A stretch of 64,000 nt of DNA from Azotosporobacter soli (GTDB lineage Bacteria > Bacillota > Negativicutes > SG130): assembly GCF_030542965.1 (NCBI RefSeq), contig NZ_JAUAOA010000003.1, forward strand, positions 1 to 64,000, in the 5' to 3' direction. A program made the translations under genes and the position numbers. The notes beneath the pieces are model-generated. The model was not told the DNA's origin. It did no database searches and worked only from the letters and a program-made list of their open reading frames with translations. This document shows positions 37,074-46,555 of this stretch, in pieces (position 1 is the first letter of the stretch; every line of letters starts with the position of its first letter).

Positions 37074-37739
37074 TTACTGTTTACGCATACGCTGTCCCGT
37101 CGCGAGGTAAATCACCCATTCGCCTATGTTCGTCGCATGATCGGCCACGCGTTCGAGATAACGCGCCACGAATAAGAGTTGCGCGGCTTGCTGGATGTTC
37201 TTATGATCCTGCATCATGTAAGTGAGAAGTTCGCGAAAGACCTGCTGATAAATGGCATCCACTTCATCATCGGCCGCGCATACCTCTGCGGCCAGCTGCG
37301 TGTCAAGCTCTATATAAGCACGCAGCGAATCCTTGACCATCTTGCGTGCGCTGTCCGCCATGCGCGGAATATCAACGAGAGGCTTAATCAGCGGCTGACC
37401 GATCACCTCCAATGTTATCTTCGCAATATCAAAGGCATGATCGCCGACCCGTTCCAGATCCGTGGCGATTTTGAGTCCGGTTGCTACGATCCGAAGATCC
37501 ATCGCGAGCGGCTGCTGTCTGGCAATCAGCATCATGCACTTGTCTTCAATATCCTTTTCCATCTCATCAATCGCATCATCGCCCGCCATGATCTGTCTGG
37601 CCAGGCCCTCATCCTGCGTACTCAGCGCTTTTACGGCGCCGCCGATCGCTTTTTCCACCCGGTTCCCCATATCGAGGATTTCCTGGCGCAACGCTTCCAG
37701 ATCATTTTGATAATGCTGACGTACACCGCTTACGTTCAT
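37074..37739 (-). CDS. phoU: Phosphate signalling protein PhoU
   Basis: 221 aa, all helical, with the two PhoU repeats; each carries a metal-binding E-x-x-x-D type element (ATDLERVGDHAFDIA and ARYLERVADHATNIGEW). It links the Pst transporter to PhoR and keeps the Pho regulon off when phosphate is plentiful. It lies 12 bp after pstB. Confidence 0.96.
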   Translation of the reverse strand: MNVSGVRQHYQNDLEALRQEILDMGNRVEKAIGGAVKALSTQDEGLARQIMAGDDAIDEMEKDIEDKCMMLIARQQPLAMDLRIVATGLKIATDLERVGDHAFDIAKITLEVIGQPLIKPLVDIPRMADSARKMVKDSLRAYIELDTQLAAEVCAADDEVDAIYQQVFRELLTYMMQDHKNIQQAAQLLFVARYLERVADHATNIGEWVIYLATGQRMRKQ

Positions 37740-37751
37740 GACCGCTCCTCC

Positions 37752-38507
37752 TTAACCAAATCGTCCGGTAATATAATCTTCCGTGCGCTTATCTTGCGGG
37801 CGCGTAAACACAGCATCCGTATCATCATGCTCCACCATCTCGCCGTTAAGAAAGAACGCCGTGCGATCCGATACACGCGCCGCCTGCTGCATGTTGTGCG
37901 TCACCATGACAATCGTATAGCGGCTTTTCAGTTCACCGACCAGCTCTTCGACTTTCATTGTCGAAATCGGATCAAGCGCGGAGCAGGGTTCATCCATCAG
38001 CAATACTTCAGGTTCCACCGCCAATAAGCGAGCAATGCAAAGGCGTTGTTGTTGGCCGCCTGACATTCCCATCGCCGAGGTATGCAAACGATCCTTAACC
38101 TCGTTCCAGAGCGCCGCGCCCTGCAAGCTTTGCTCCACCAAAACGTCCAGTTTTTTCCGTTCCTGAATGCCATGAATACGCGGCCCATAGGCGATATTGT
38201 CATAAATCGTCATTGGAAATGGATTCGGACGCTGAAAAACCATGCCGACCCGCTTGCGGAGCATGACGACATCCGTATCCGGATGATAAATATTGGTGCC
38301 GTCAAGTAAGACTTCACCTTCGATTCTGACGCTGTCGATCAAATCGTTCATTCGGTTCAATGTCTTGATAAACGTCGACTTGCCGCAACCGGACGGCCCG
38401 ATCAACGCCAATACGCTATTGGCGCGCACAGTCAGTGAAATCTGATTCAACGCGACTGCCGAGCCATAATATAATTTAAGCTTATTTACCTGCATCTTGT
38501 TGTCCAT
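37752..38507 (-). CDS. pstB: Phosphate ABC transporter ATPase PstB
   Basis: 251 aa. Walker [11 protein letters not shown]-loop [11 protein letters not shown], signature [13 protein letters not shown], Walker [14 protein letters not shown] and the His switch VTHNMQQA. Drives phosphate import through PstCA. Together with phoU it forms a separate operon with its own Pho box rather than following pstA. Confidence 0.97.
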   Translation of the reverse strand: MDNKMQVNKLKLYYGSAVALNQISLTVRANSVLALIGPSGCGKSTFIKTLNRMNDLIDSVRIEGEVLLDGTNIYHPDTDVVMLRKRVGMVFQRPNPFPMTIYDNIAYGPRIHGIQERKKLDVLVEQSLQGAALWNEVKDRLHTSAMGMSGGQQQRLCIARLLAVEPEVLLMDEPCSALDPISTMKVEELVGELKSRYTIVMVTHNMQQAARVSDRTAFFLNGEMVEHDDTDAVFTRPQDKRTEDYITGRFG

Positions 38508-38537
38508 GTCACTATGCCTCCCCAGCGTTATAGCTGT

Positions 38538-38592
38538 ATGATAGCATCCGCTGGCGCAAGAGGCGTTATGCTTTTGTTATCTTTTCGTTAAA
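38538..38592 (-). promoter_or_regulatory. Pho box and -10 of pstB-phoU
   Basis: Repeats TTTAAC (38587-38592), GATAAC (38576-38581) and CATAAC (38565-38570) at 11-bp period on the minus strand, then 21 bp, then TATCAT (38538-38543). Confidence 0.88.
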
Positions 38593-38599
38593 TATGAAA

Positions 38600-38629
38600 G
38601 TGGTGTCTCAATTTTAGTTGAGACACCAC
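38600..38629 (-). terminator. Terminator of phoP
   Basis: A perfect 12-bp stem GTGGTGTCTCAA (38600-38611) with its complement (38618-38629), directly after the phoP stop and just before the pstB Pho box. TTTCATATTT follows on the minus strand. Confidence 0.88.
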
Positions 38630-38631
38630 CT

Positions 38632-39318
38632 TTATATTTCGCTGAAGCGATATCCGACGCCGCGAACGGTTTCAATCGCTTCCGCCACATTCGGTTCGAT
38701 TTCCAGTTTGGCCCGTAAGTGACGTACATGGACATCGACCGTACGCGTATCGCCAAAATATTCATAGCCCCAAACCTTGTCCAAAAGTTGTTCCCGGCTA
38801 AACGCACGCCCCAGGTTCGTAACAAACAGTTTCAATAACTCATATTCTTTTGGCGTCAGTTCCAATTTGTCACGCCCCAAGAAGGCCTCGTGGCGGCCAA
38901 AGTTCATGCGCAGCGGGCCAAAGGCCAGTTCGCCTTCCGTAACACTGTCTCGCGCACTGCGACGCAGCACCGCTTTGACCCGGGCCACCAGTTCGCGCGG
39001 GCTGAAGGGCTTGGTCATATAATCGTCGGCGCCCATTTCCAGCCCCAAAATCTTATCCACCTCTTCATTACGCGCCGTCAGCATGATAATCGGGATAGAC
39101 GATGTCGCCGCCTGTCCTTTTAAACTGCGACATACTTCCAAGCCATCCATGCCAGGCAGCATTAAATCGAGCAGTAACAACTCCGGCTTTTCACGTCGCA
39201 CTTCGCGTAGCGCCTCATTGCCATCGACTGCTTCGACGACTTCATAACCGGCTTTCAGCAAATGAAATTTAACCAATTCACGAATAGATTCTTCATCATC
39301 AACAACCAAGACTGCCAC
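38632..39318 (-). CDS. phoP: Response regulator PhoP/PhoB (OmpR family)
   Basis: 228 aa from a GTG at 39318, which gives the usual start (M)AVLVVDDEES and follows AAGGCGGTG. Receiver domain with phospho-Asp51 (LLLLDLMLPGMDG) and Lys in MTKPFS; C-terminal winged helix (LTPKEYELLKLF, REQLLDKVWGYEYFGDTRTVDVHVRHLR). It is expected to bind the NNTAAC repeats before the pst genes. It is not next to phoR, which is about 4 kb away on the other strand. Confidence 0.9.
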   Translation of the reverse strand: MAVLVVDDEESIRELVKFHLLKAGYEVVEAVDGNEALREVRREKPELLLLDLMLPGMDGLEVCRSLKGQAATSSIPIIMLTARNEEVDKILGLEMGADDYMTKPFSPRELVARVKAVLRRSARDSVTEGELAFGPLRMNFGRHEAFLGRDKLELTPKEYELLKLFVTNLGRAFSREQLLDKVWGYEYFGDTRTVDVHVRHLRAKLEIEPNVAEAIETVRGVGYRFSEI

Positions 39319-39355
39319 AAAAACACCGCCTTCTTCGTTCAACATCGCTGCACCA

Positions 39356-39384
39356 GAAATAACTCCTACTGTGTTTTCGGTCAA
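39356..39384 (-). promoter_or_regulatory. Probable phoP promoter
   Basis: TTGACC (39379-39384), 17 bp, TATTTC (39356-39361) on the minus strand, about 40 bp before the GTG start. No Pho box is seen here, so phoP may not be self-regulated. Confidence 0.5.
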
Positions 39385-39426
39385 ACGCTACCTTTTTCCT
39401 GCTTTTTATCACTGACTAAAAAAAGA

Positions 39427-39452
39427 AAAGCCAGGTGTATACACCTGGCTTT
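39427..39452 (-). terminator. Terminator of hup
   Basis: A perfect 26-bp palindrome around CAGGTGTATACACCTG with TTCTTTTTTT following on the minus strand. Confidence 0.92.
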
Positions 39453-39466
39453 CGTTCTCTGTACGC

Positions 39467-39742
39467 TTATTTATTTACAGCGTCTTTCAGACCTTTACCG
39501 GCTTTGAATACCGGATTTTTGGATGCGGGAATAACAATTTCAGCGCCGGTTTGCGGGTTGCGACCTTTGCGCTCTTCCCGTGCTTTTACTTCGAACGTGC
39601 CGAAGCCGATCAATTGTACTTTGTCGCTCTTTGCCAGAGCCTCTTCCACGCTGGCGAAGAAAGCGTTTACAGCCTTCTCTGCATCCTTCTTGGTCAGACC
39701 CGCTTTTTCAGCAACACTTGCAACTAATTCAGTTTTATTCAC
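39467..39742 (-). CDS. hup: HU family DNA-binding protein
   Basis: 91 aa from a GTG at 39742 with GAGGAGG before it; this gives the normal HU start (M)[14 protein letters not shown]. The DNA-binding arm [20 protein letters not shown] is complete. A nucleoid protein that bends DNA. It keeps its usual place after mazG. Confidence 0.96.
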   Translation of the reverse strand: MNKTELVASVAEKAGLTKKDAEKAVNAFFASVEEALAKSDKVQLIGFGTFEVKAREERKGRNPQTGAEIVIPASKNPVFKAGKGLKDAVNK

Positions 39743-39847
39743 AAATCTAGCCTCCTCATGATAAATCATTACGTTAGACGTATTCGCTAAAACCTTTACG
39801 AATTCCTCTTTCTCTTTGAAAAAAACAGTAAAAAAACCGCAAAAAAT

Positions 39848-41308
39848 CTACATTCCAGCCTTTTTTGCCTCATTCCAGAGCAAATCGAGTTGTTTTAACG
39901 ACATTTTTTTCCATTCCTCGCCATTTTTCATGATCTTTTCTTCGATATAGCCAAAGCGGCGGCGGAATTTTTGGTTCGTTGCCGTCAACGCCGTTTCAGG
40001 TTCTACCGACAAAAAGCGTGCTAAGTTGACGAGCGAGAACAGTGCGTCACCCAGTTCTTCCTCGATGGCTTTCGCATCTTTCTTTTCCACTGCCTCACGC
40101 AGCTCCTGCAGTTCCTCCGCAACCTTCTCCCATACCGGCGCCGCATCCGGCCAGTCGAAACCGACTTTAGCCGCTTTCCCCTGCACCTTATATGCATGCA
40201 TCAGCGCCGGCAAGCCGGCGGGAATGCCGTCCAATATCCTTTTGCGGTCAGAATGTTCCCGCCGTTTGATTTCTTCCCAGTTCACCACCACATCGGCCGC
40301 ATCGGCGACAGTGACTTCGCCGAAGACATGCGGATGACGCCGGATCATTTTTTCCGTCACGACATCGACTACATCCTGCATGCCAAATTCGCCGCTTTCT
40401 TCGGCAACCCGCGCGTGAAAAACGATTTGCAGCAGCAAATCGCCTAATTCTTCGCAGAGTTTTTCGCTGTCGGCCAATTCAATCGCTTCTAAAACCTCAT
40501 ACACTTCTTCCACTAAATAGCGGCGCAGAGTCTTATGATTTTGTTCGAGATCCCAAAGACATCCTTCCGGCGAACGCAGCTCGGCCATCACCGAAACCAG
40601 CGGTTCCAACGAAAAGACTTGCGGCGACTTCTCTTCCGGCTTAGGAACATAGAGGCTGGTCAAGTGATCGATGTCCGCCTGGCGATCCAGTTCATAAAGA
40701 GGAATCCGGCGAATGCTTTCTTCCGGCAAGCCCAGACCGCGTACCAGCGTCACTTCATAATCATCCGGCAAGCTATCCATCAGCGTCAGCTTAACATCGG
40801 AAGCCACCGTCTGATTATACACTTGCGTAATCACAAGCGCCGTCGTCGTCGCAAACGCGGTTTGCGCCAAATCACAGGCATCAAGAATGCTCAGTCCCTC
40901 AATCGGATCGACGCCGAGCCTTGTATAGAGCACTTCGAGAAAACTCATGCCCGGCAAAATCGTAACGGGAATCTGTTTCGCTCTCGCAAGCTCGCGGATC
41001 AGGATTACCGTCCGTTCGGCCACCAGCGGACTGCCGGGTACGGCGTAGACGATCTTCTCGCCCGCGAGCGCACGCGCGACGCAGTCCTCGGCAATCGCTG
41101 CATAGACCTGTTCAAACGTTTCATGTCGCTCATAGTATTCGTCGTAGCTTGCGAAAGAAATTTCCCGCTGCAGCAACCCCGCCACGGTCGGATGCTTAGC
41201 CGTGCGCAAGAGCAGCGTTTGCGCTTGCTGCAAAATTTCCAGCGTTTCCAACGTCATAAATTTAAAACTCCCGGGCCCGAGTCCCACAATAACGATCTCA
41301 CCCATCAT
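39848..41308 (-). CDS. mazG: Tetrapyrrole-methylase-like / MazG nucleoside triphosphate pyrophosphohydrolase fusion (YabN)
   Basis: 486 aa. Residues 1 to about 225 resemble SAM-dependent tetrapyrrole methylases (IVGLGPG, VPGSPLVAERT, LPGMSFLE). Residues 235-486 are a tandem MazG domain with metal-binding EELGDLLLQIVFHA and EEELGDALFSLVNLA. The MazG half cleaves non-canonical or surplus NTPs. The fusion is typical of Firmicutes, where it sits between spoVB and the rqcP or hup gene. Confidence 0.94.
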   Translation of the reverse strand: MMGEIVIVGLGPGSFKFMTLETLEILQQAQTLLLRTAKHPTVAGLLQREISFASYDEYYERHETFEQVYAAIAEDCVARALAGEKIVYAVPGSPLVAERTVILIRELARAKQIPVTILPGMSFLEVLYTRLGVDPIEGLSILDACDLAQTAFATTTALVITQVYNQTVASDVKLTLMDSLPDDYEVTLVRGLGLPEESIRRIPLYELDRQADIDHLTSLYVPKPEEKSPQVFSLEPLVSVMAELRSPEGCLWDLEQNHKTLRRYLVEEVYEVLEAIELADSEKLCEELGDLLLQIVFHARVAEESGEFGMQDVVDVVTEKMIRRHPHVFGEVTVADAADVVVNWEEIKRREHSDRKRILDGIPAGLPALMHAYKVQGKAAKVGFDWPDAAPVWEKVAEELQELREAVEKKDAKAIEEELGDALFSLVNLARFLSVEPETALTATNQKFRRRFGYIEEKIMKNGEEWKKMSLKQLDLLWNEAKKAGM

Positions 41309-41354
41309 CGATCCTCACCTTTCAAGTCGAAGTATGTTCTGCACTGATGCGTCA

Positions 41355-41381
41355 AAGCAGGCTGCCAAAGGCAACCTGCTT
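41355..41381 (-). terminator. Hairpin after spoVB
   Basis: AAGCAGGCTGCC (41355-41366) pairs with 41370-41381 apart from one mismatch, with a 3-nt loop. The T tract on the minus strand is short, so it may be leaky. Confidence 0.6.
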
Positions 41382-41394
41382 ATTGATGAAACGC

Positions 41395-43002
41395 TTAGTC
41401 GCGCAGCAATCTGATTTTTCTGAGCACAAGAACCAACAGCTTGCCTGCTTTAGGAATTCTTTCAATATCTCTGGCTTCCACGCCGCCCAGTAAAACCAAA
41501 GCCAAAAAGTAAACGAGTCCGCCGATTAGAATCGCCGCCAGCGTTGCCAATGAGCTTTTGCCCGCAACTTGCTGCAAGATAAAGGCAAAACTGAAATGTA
41601 CGGTCACGCCCATCAGCGCGGCGGCGACAACCGCCTTTGCCGTTTCCTTCAAATCCATTCGGAAACCGACGTAGCGCTGGATAAAATACATATTAAGCAG
41701 CGCCGCTACCAAAAAGTCCGCATTGGTCGCCCAAGCCGCGCCCTTGATGCCGAGCGCCGGAATCGCCGTCAGTACCCAGTTCAAAACAATTTTCACTACC
41801 GCTGCAGCGAGCATCGTCAGCAACGGAATATTGATATGACCGAGACCCTGCAGTATTCCCGTCGTCACCTGCTGCCAGCCGAGCAAGACAATGCCGAGAG
41901 AAAGGATCGCGATCGACACGCCCGCCTGCGGCGTGCCGTACAGCATCTTGGATATCGGTTCCGCTAAGAGACCCATACCGACAAAAGCCGGGATAACCAC
42001 CAGATTGGTCAGGCGCATCGCGGTCGCCGTTCTCTGATAGATAGCTTCGCGATTGCCCAAGGTGAAAGATTCCGAAATGGCCGGCACCAAACTGGCCGCC
42101 ATCGACAAGGTCGGAATCGTCGCCATCGCAATCAGCGGAATCGCCATACCGGTCAGATAGCCGAATTGCTCGGTCGCCTGCTCGATCGAAAACCCGGCGG
42201 CTTCCAGGCGCACCGGTACGATAAACAAGTCGATGTTCTCCACGATCGGCACCATGATGCTGGCCATCAAAACCGGCAATGCCAAACGAATAATGCGTTT
42301 TACGATATTGATTGTCGATTCCTGAATAATATCTACCGACTGTTCATCGACTCGCTCACGCAAAATCCGGCTGTGACGCCAATAATAAATCATCAGCACG
42401 ACCAGCGCCGCGACGGCGCCAGGCCCCGCGCCAAAACTCGCACCCGCAGCGGCAAATTCAAGACCGCGCGGCAACAGCCAGTACGCCAGACCGATCATTG
42501 TCACAACGCGCAGCAGCTGTTCCATGATTTGCGACACGCCGGTCGGTATCATGAACTGCAAGCCTTGGAAATAGCCGCGATAGCTCGAGAGCAATGTCAC
42601 GAAAAACAAGGCCGGAGCCAAAGCAACGATCGCATAGTAGGCACGCGGATCACGCACCAGTTGATTGTCAATCAACCAACGTGCGCCATAAAATAACAGA
42701 CCGGTGAAAAAAAGTCCCGTGACCACCAGCATCGCCAGTGAAATCTTGAAAACGCGGTTGGCGCCCCGATAATCGCCGAGAGCCACCCGTTCCGACACCA
42801 TAATCGATATGGCGACCGGAATACCCGCCGATGAAATGCTAATCGCAAGCAAATAAATAGGGTATGCCATCTGATAAAGACCGATGCCCTCTCCGCCTAA
42901 GAGACGCGAGAGCAGAATCCGGTTCACGGAACCGATAATTTTTACGACAACTCCAGCCACTGTCAGAATCAGTGCGCCTTTTAAAAACTTATCTTTACTC
43001 AC
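41395..43002 (-). CDS. spoVB: Polysaccharide flippase-like membrane protein (SpoVB/MurJ, MATE-like MVF family)
   Basis: 535 aa with about 14 membrane segments from a GTG start at 43002 (AGAGG 10 nt before). It starts KGALILTVAGVVVKIIGSVNRILLSRLLGGEGIGLYQMAYPIY, the SpoVB pattern. Such proteins flip lipid-linked wall precursors; SpoVB acts in cortex formation in spore formers. It sits at the usual place next to mfd. Here the neighbouring spoVT is missing, so in this organism it may act in wall or envelope synthesis instead. Confidence 0.88.
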   Translation of the reverse strand: MSKDKFLKGALILTVAGVVVKIIGSVNRILLSRLLGGEGIGLYQMAYPIYLLAISISSAGIPVAISIMVSERVALGDYRGANRVFKISLAMLVVTGLFFTGLLFYGARWLIDNQLVRDPRAYYAIVALAPALFFVTLLSSYRGYFQGLQFMIPTGVSQIMEQLLRVVTMIGLAYWLLPRGLEFAAAGASFGAGPGAVAALVVLMIYYWRHSRILRERVDEQSVDIIQESTINIVKRIIRLALPVLMASIMVPIVENIDLFIVPVRLEAAGFSIEQATEQFGYLTGMAIPLIAMATIPTLSMAASLVPAISESFTLGNREAIYQRTATAMRLTNLVVIPAFVGMGLLAEPISKMLYGTPQAGVSIAILSLGIVLLGWQQVTTGILQGLGHINIPLLTMLAAAVVKIVLNWVLTAIPALGIKGAAWATNADFLVAALLNMYFIQRYVGFRMDLKETAKAVVAAALMGVTVHFSFAFILQQVAGKSSLATLAAILIGGLVYFLALVLLGGVEARDIERIPKAGKLLVLVLRKIRLLRD

Positions 43003-43071
43003 CTAAGTCATTCCTCTCCCTTAGTCACGATAAAACACAAACTAAATTATATCATAGAATGACGTTCCACT

Positions 43072-46000
43072 TCATCCTTTGTTTTTGCCGAGCAAAATTT
43101 CGAGCGCCGTCAGCAACAATTTCATCAATTTCGCGTCCTTCAGTTGCAGGCTTTTGATGCGGATGCCGTCCGGATACATCGCCACCCGATTCGTATAGGT
43201 CTCTTTTAGCGCAATCACTTTCTCCGGGCTTATGTTCGGCAGTTCGCCAACGACCAGATCGACATAGTTCGGACGCTCCTGCACCGCTTTCAGTCCTAAT
43301 TCTCTGGCCATGTTCTTTATGCGCGCTACCGCTAAGAGATTCATCACGCAGGTCGGAGGTTCCCCAAAGCGATCGATCAATTCATCCAGCAGCTCACTGA
43401 TATGACCTTCACGGCGTACTGCTGCGATGCGTTGGTAGACTTCGATCTTGTGCATCGGATCTGGTATGTAATCGCCGCTGAGATAGGCGTCGATATTCAG
43501 TTCCAGTACCGGTTCGGCGGCAATTTTAAGCGGCGTCTCGCCTTTAGCCTCGCCCACGGCTTCTTCCAGCAAACGGCAATACATTTCAAAACCGACATTG
43601 ACGATGTTGCCGTGCTGCTGCGAACCAAGCAGATTTCCGGCGCCGCGGATTTCGAGGTCGCGCATCGCGATCTTGAATCCGGCGCCGAGTTCTGCGAATT
43701 CCTTGATTGCCTGCAATCGTTTTTCCGCAACCTCCGTCAACACCTTATCGCGGCGATACGTGAAATAACCGAACGCCAAGCGATGCGAGCGCCCTACCCG
43801 CCCTCTCATCTGATAGAGCTGCGACAAGCCGAAACGATCCGCGTCATACACGATAATCGTATTCGCATTCGGCACATCAAGACCGCTCTCAATGATGCTG
43901 GTGCAAAGCAGAATATCATCTTTGCCTTCATAAAAATCGACCATCACCTGTTCCAACAATTCTTCCGGCATTTGCCCATGCGCAGTCTGAATCTGTGCTT
44001 CAGGCACCAGTTTGCTGAGCTTTTCCCTCATCTTATCAATCGTCTGCACGCGATTGTAGACAAAGTAAACCTGCCCGCCACGCTTCATTTCCCGGCGGAT
44101 CGCATCTCTGATCAGATCTTCGCGATATTCCACGACATAACTCTGCACCGGAAAACGTTCTTCCGGCGGTGTTTCAATGATGCTCATATCGCGCGTACCC
44201 AAGAGCGACATATGAAGCGTACGCGGAATCGGCGTGGCGCTTAACGTCAGCACATCAATATTCGTACGCCATTGTTTGATCCGTTCTTTTTGCTTTACGC
44301 CGAAACGCTGTTCTTCGTCGACGATCAGTAAACCGAGCTGTTTGAATTTCATATCTTCTTGAATCAATCGGTGCGTACCGATAATGACGTCGATTTGACC
44401 GCGCACCAGTTTGTCGAGCGTCGCTTTCTGCTCTTTGGCGCTGCGAAATCGGCTGATCACGTCAACGCTCGGGCCGAACCCGGCAAAGCGGGCGCTGAAC
44501 GTTTGAAAATGCTGCTGCGCAAGCACGGTCGTCGGTACGAGCACCGCGACCTGACGGCCGTTCATGACCGCTTTAAAGGCGGCGCGGATCGCCACTTCTG
44601 TCTTGCCGAAGCCGACATCACCGCACAACAGACGGTCCATCGGACGGGCCGCTTCCATATCGGCCTTGATTTCAGCAATCGCCGTGAGCTGATCCGGCGT
44701 TTCTTCGAACGGAAAAGCATCCTCAAATTCACGCTGCCAGGCCGTATCGCTTTCAAATGCATAGCCTTCGGCAGTCTGCCGCGAAGCATAGAGTTCCAAG
44801 AGTTCCTGCGCCATATCGGCGACCGCCTTCTTGGCTTTCGATTTGGCCCTGTTCCAGTCATTGCCGCCTAAACGGCTGAGGCGCGGCGCATCGCCCTCGG
44901 AGCCGATGTATTTTTGCAGCTGCTGTACCTGGTCGGTCGGAACGTATAACTTATCTTCTCCGGCATAACGGATATGCAGATAATCGCGATGCACATCGCC
45001 GACTTGCAGCGTCTCCACGCCGAGATACTTCCCGATGCCATGACTCACATGCACGACATAATCGCCCATCTTGATGTCCTGAAAATATTGGATCTGACGT
45101 TCCTTCGACGTACGCAGCCGCGTCTTTTTCTTTTGCCGCCCGACGATGTCCTTTTCGGTCACCACCGCCAGATGGGCATGCGGCAATTCAAAACCGCCTT
45201 CCAATCGAGCGACCGTCAGTTGGATGGCGCCCGGCATCAATTCGCGCAGTTGCGGCTCATAGACGACATTGACGCCTTCATCGGCGAGCGATTGTTGAAG
45301 TGCCGCCGCTTTTTCTCGCTCGGACATCAACAGGACGACCGCGAGCTTGCGTTCCTGCCAGCCTTTCAATTCATTGGCCAGCATATCCATCTGTCGATGA
45401 AACGGCGCTACCGTACGCGCCGTCATGCCCAAGATTTCATCCGGCGTGCCGTGCGGCAGTTTTTGCAGCATCAACGACAGATACAAAACCGAATACCCTT
45501 TTAGCGTTTCCATCCAATCCGCCCAGCCTGCCGCACGGCGCTTCAGTTCGGGATTTTCCCGCAGCAGGTTGACCAATTGTTCTCTGATTCGCGTCGGTTC
45601 GTCCAAGACAAGCAATCCGCCGACCGAAAGATGTTCAAATAAAATCCCCGGCTCTTCTTTGCCGCTTTCAACGAGCGCCATCACTTCGGCGCTGTCCAGC
45701 GTATCCTGCGAACGCTGACTTTCCGCCTGAAATTCGCGCAGGGAATCGATTTCATCGCCGAACAGCTCAAGCCGAATCGGCAGTTTGCGATTTACCGGAT
45801 AGACATCGATAATCCCGCCGCGCACGCTGAATTGCCCCAGTGTTTCCACTTGGTCGACTCGTTCATAGCCAAAAGCCACTAACTGTTCCAGCAAATGCTC
45901 GCGTTTGATTTCCGCTCCCGCAGTCAGCGTCAGCCGACTGTCGCGAAATTGCGCCATGCTCGGCACCGGAAGAGCAGCCGCTTCTGCGGTCGCCAATACG

Positions 46001-46350
46001 ATGATCGGCTTACCGCGATACAAGCCCGTAAGCGCCTCCAGACGACGCGCCGCGAGTTCACGCCCCTTTGCCGCCGCTGTAAAGGTCGACATGTCTGCAA
46101 CCGGAAATTCGAGCACCGCCACTTCCGGCAGCCAAGTCGACAAATCCGAACGCCAAAATTCCAAGGCCTCATAATTGCTGACGACAATCAAAAGCGGACG
46201 AGGCTGCTCCCGATACACAGCCGCGAGCACCGCTTGCTTTTGACTGCCCATCAGGCCATACAGTTGCGTCTGACGCCCCGTCTTGCCCAGTTCATATTTC
46301 AATTGACGGACTGTTTCATCCGTCGCGATCCGTTTGATCAACGCATCCAT
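43072..46350 (-). CDS. mfd: Transcription-repair coupling factor Mfd
   Basis: 1092 aa. N-terminal UvrB-like part (about 1-330), RNA polymerase interacting domain (about 410-480, with [19 protein letters not shown]), then a RecG-like translocase with [19 protein letters not shown] (Walker A), [15 protein letters not shown] (DEEQ box) and [18 protein letters not shown], and a C-terminal TRCF domain. It removes stalled RNA polymerase and brings UvrAB to lesions. Its leader contains two hairpins. Confidence 0.97.
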   Translation of the reverse strand: MDALIKRIATDETVRQLKYELGKTGRQTQLYGLMGSQKQAVLAAVYREQPRPLLIVVSNYEALEFWRSDLSTWLPEVAVLEFPVADMSTFTAAAKGRELAARRLEALTGLYRGKPIIVLATAEAAALPVPSMAQFRDSRLTLTAGAEIKREHLLEQLVAFGYERVDQVETLGQFSVRGGIIDVYPVNRKLPIRLELFGDEIDSLREFQAESQRSQDTLDSAEVMALVESGKEEPGILFEHLSVGGLLVLDEPTRIREQLVNLLRENPELKRRAAGWADWMETLKGYSVLYLSLMLQKLPHGTPDEILGMTARTVAPFHRQMDMLANELKGWQERKLAVVLLMSEREKAAALQQSLADEGVNVVYEPQLRELMPGAIQLTVARLEGGFELPHAHLAVVTEKDIVGRQKKKTRLRTSKERQIQYFQDIKMGDYVVHVSHGIGKYLGVETLQVGDVHRDYLHIRYAGEDKLYVPTDQVQQLQKYIGSEGDAPRLSRLGGNDWNRAKSKAKKAVADMAQELLELYASRQTAEGYAFESDTAWQREFEDAFPFEETPDQLTAIAEIKADMEAARPMDRLLCGDVGFGKTEVAIRAAFKAVMNGRQVAVLVPTTVLAQQHFQTFSARFAGFGPSVDVISRFRSAKEQKATLDKLVRGQIDVIIGTHRLIQEDMKFKQLGLLIVDEEQRFGVKQKERIKQWRTNIDVLTLSATPIPRTLHMSLLGTRDMSIIETPPEERFPVQSYVVEYREDLIRDAIRREMKRGGQVYFVYNRVQTIDKMREKLSKLVPEAQIQTAHGQMPEELLEQVMVDFYEGKDDILLCTSIIESGLDVPNANTIIVYDADRFGLSQLYQMRGRVGRSHRLAFGYFTYRRDKVLTEVAEKRLQAIKEFAELGAGFKIAMRDLEIRGAGNLLGSQQHGNIVNVGFEMYCRLLEEAVGEAKGETPLKIAAEPVLELNIDAYLSGDYIPDPMHKIEVYQRIAAVRREGHISELLDELIDRFGEPPTCVMNLLAVARIKNMARELGLKAVQERPNYVDLVVGELPNISPEKVIALKETYTNRVAMYPDGIRIKSLQLKDAKLMKLLLTALEILLGKNKG

Positions 46351-46380
46351 TCAAAGCACCTCGCTTGGCCAGCGCAAAAG

Positions 46381-46447
46381 GGGCTTTAGCCTTTGCTAAA
46401 GCCCTACGCATCCATTCCATTTCTCTGACGGCGACAACACGCCGTCA
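46381..46447 (-). promoter_or_regulatory. Two hairpins in the mfd leader
   Basis: In transcription order: TGACGGC with GCCGTCA (46426-46447, 8-nt loop) and GGGCTTTAGC with its complement (46381-46404, 10 bp, 4-nt loop), the latter followed by CTTTTGC. Both lie between the promoter and the mfd ATG, so the second could attenuate mfd transcription. Confidence 0.7.
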
Positions 46448-46458
46448 AACGCACATTA

Positions 46459-46487
46459 ATTATATGATTCCAGCTCAGCTGCGTCAA
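46459..46487 (-). promoter_or_regulatory. Promoter of mfd
   Basis: TTGACG (46482-46487), 17 bp, TATAAT (46459-46464) on the minus strand, about 110 bp before the start codon. Confidence 0.82.
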
Positions 46488-46521
46488 CAAGAAAAAGCCT
46501 TTTCTCTCCTGCAGTTAAAAA

Positions 46522-46549
46522 AGAACAGGCCCCTTCACGGGCCTGTTCT
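46522..46549 (-). terminator. Terminator of the transaldolase gene
   Basis: An 11-bp stem AGAACAGGCCC (46522-46532) with its complement (46539-46549), followed on the minus strand by TTTTTTAAC. Confidence 0.92.
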
Positions 46550-46555
46550 CGCTTC

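Noticed and set aside
40535-41347. 270-aa open frame on the plus strand inside mazG
   Set aside because: Arg/His/Gln-rich antisense shadow of a well-supported gene.
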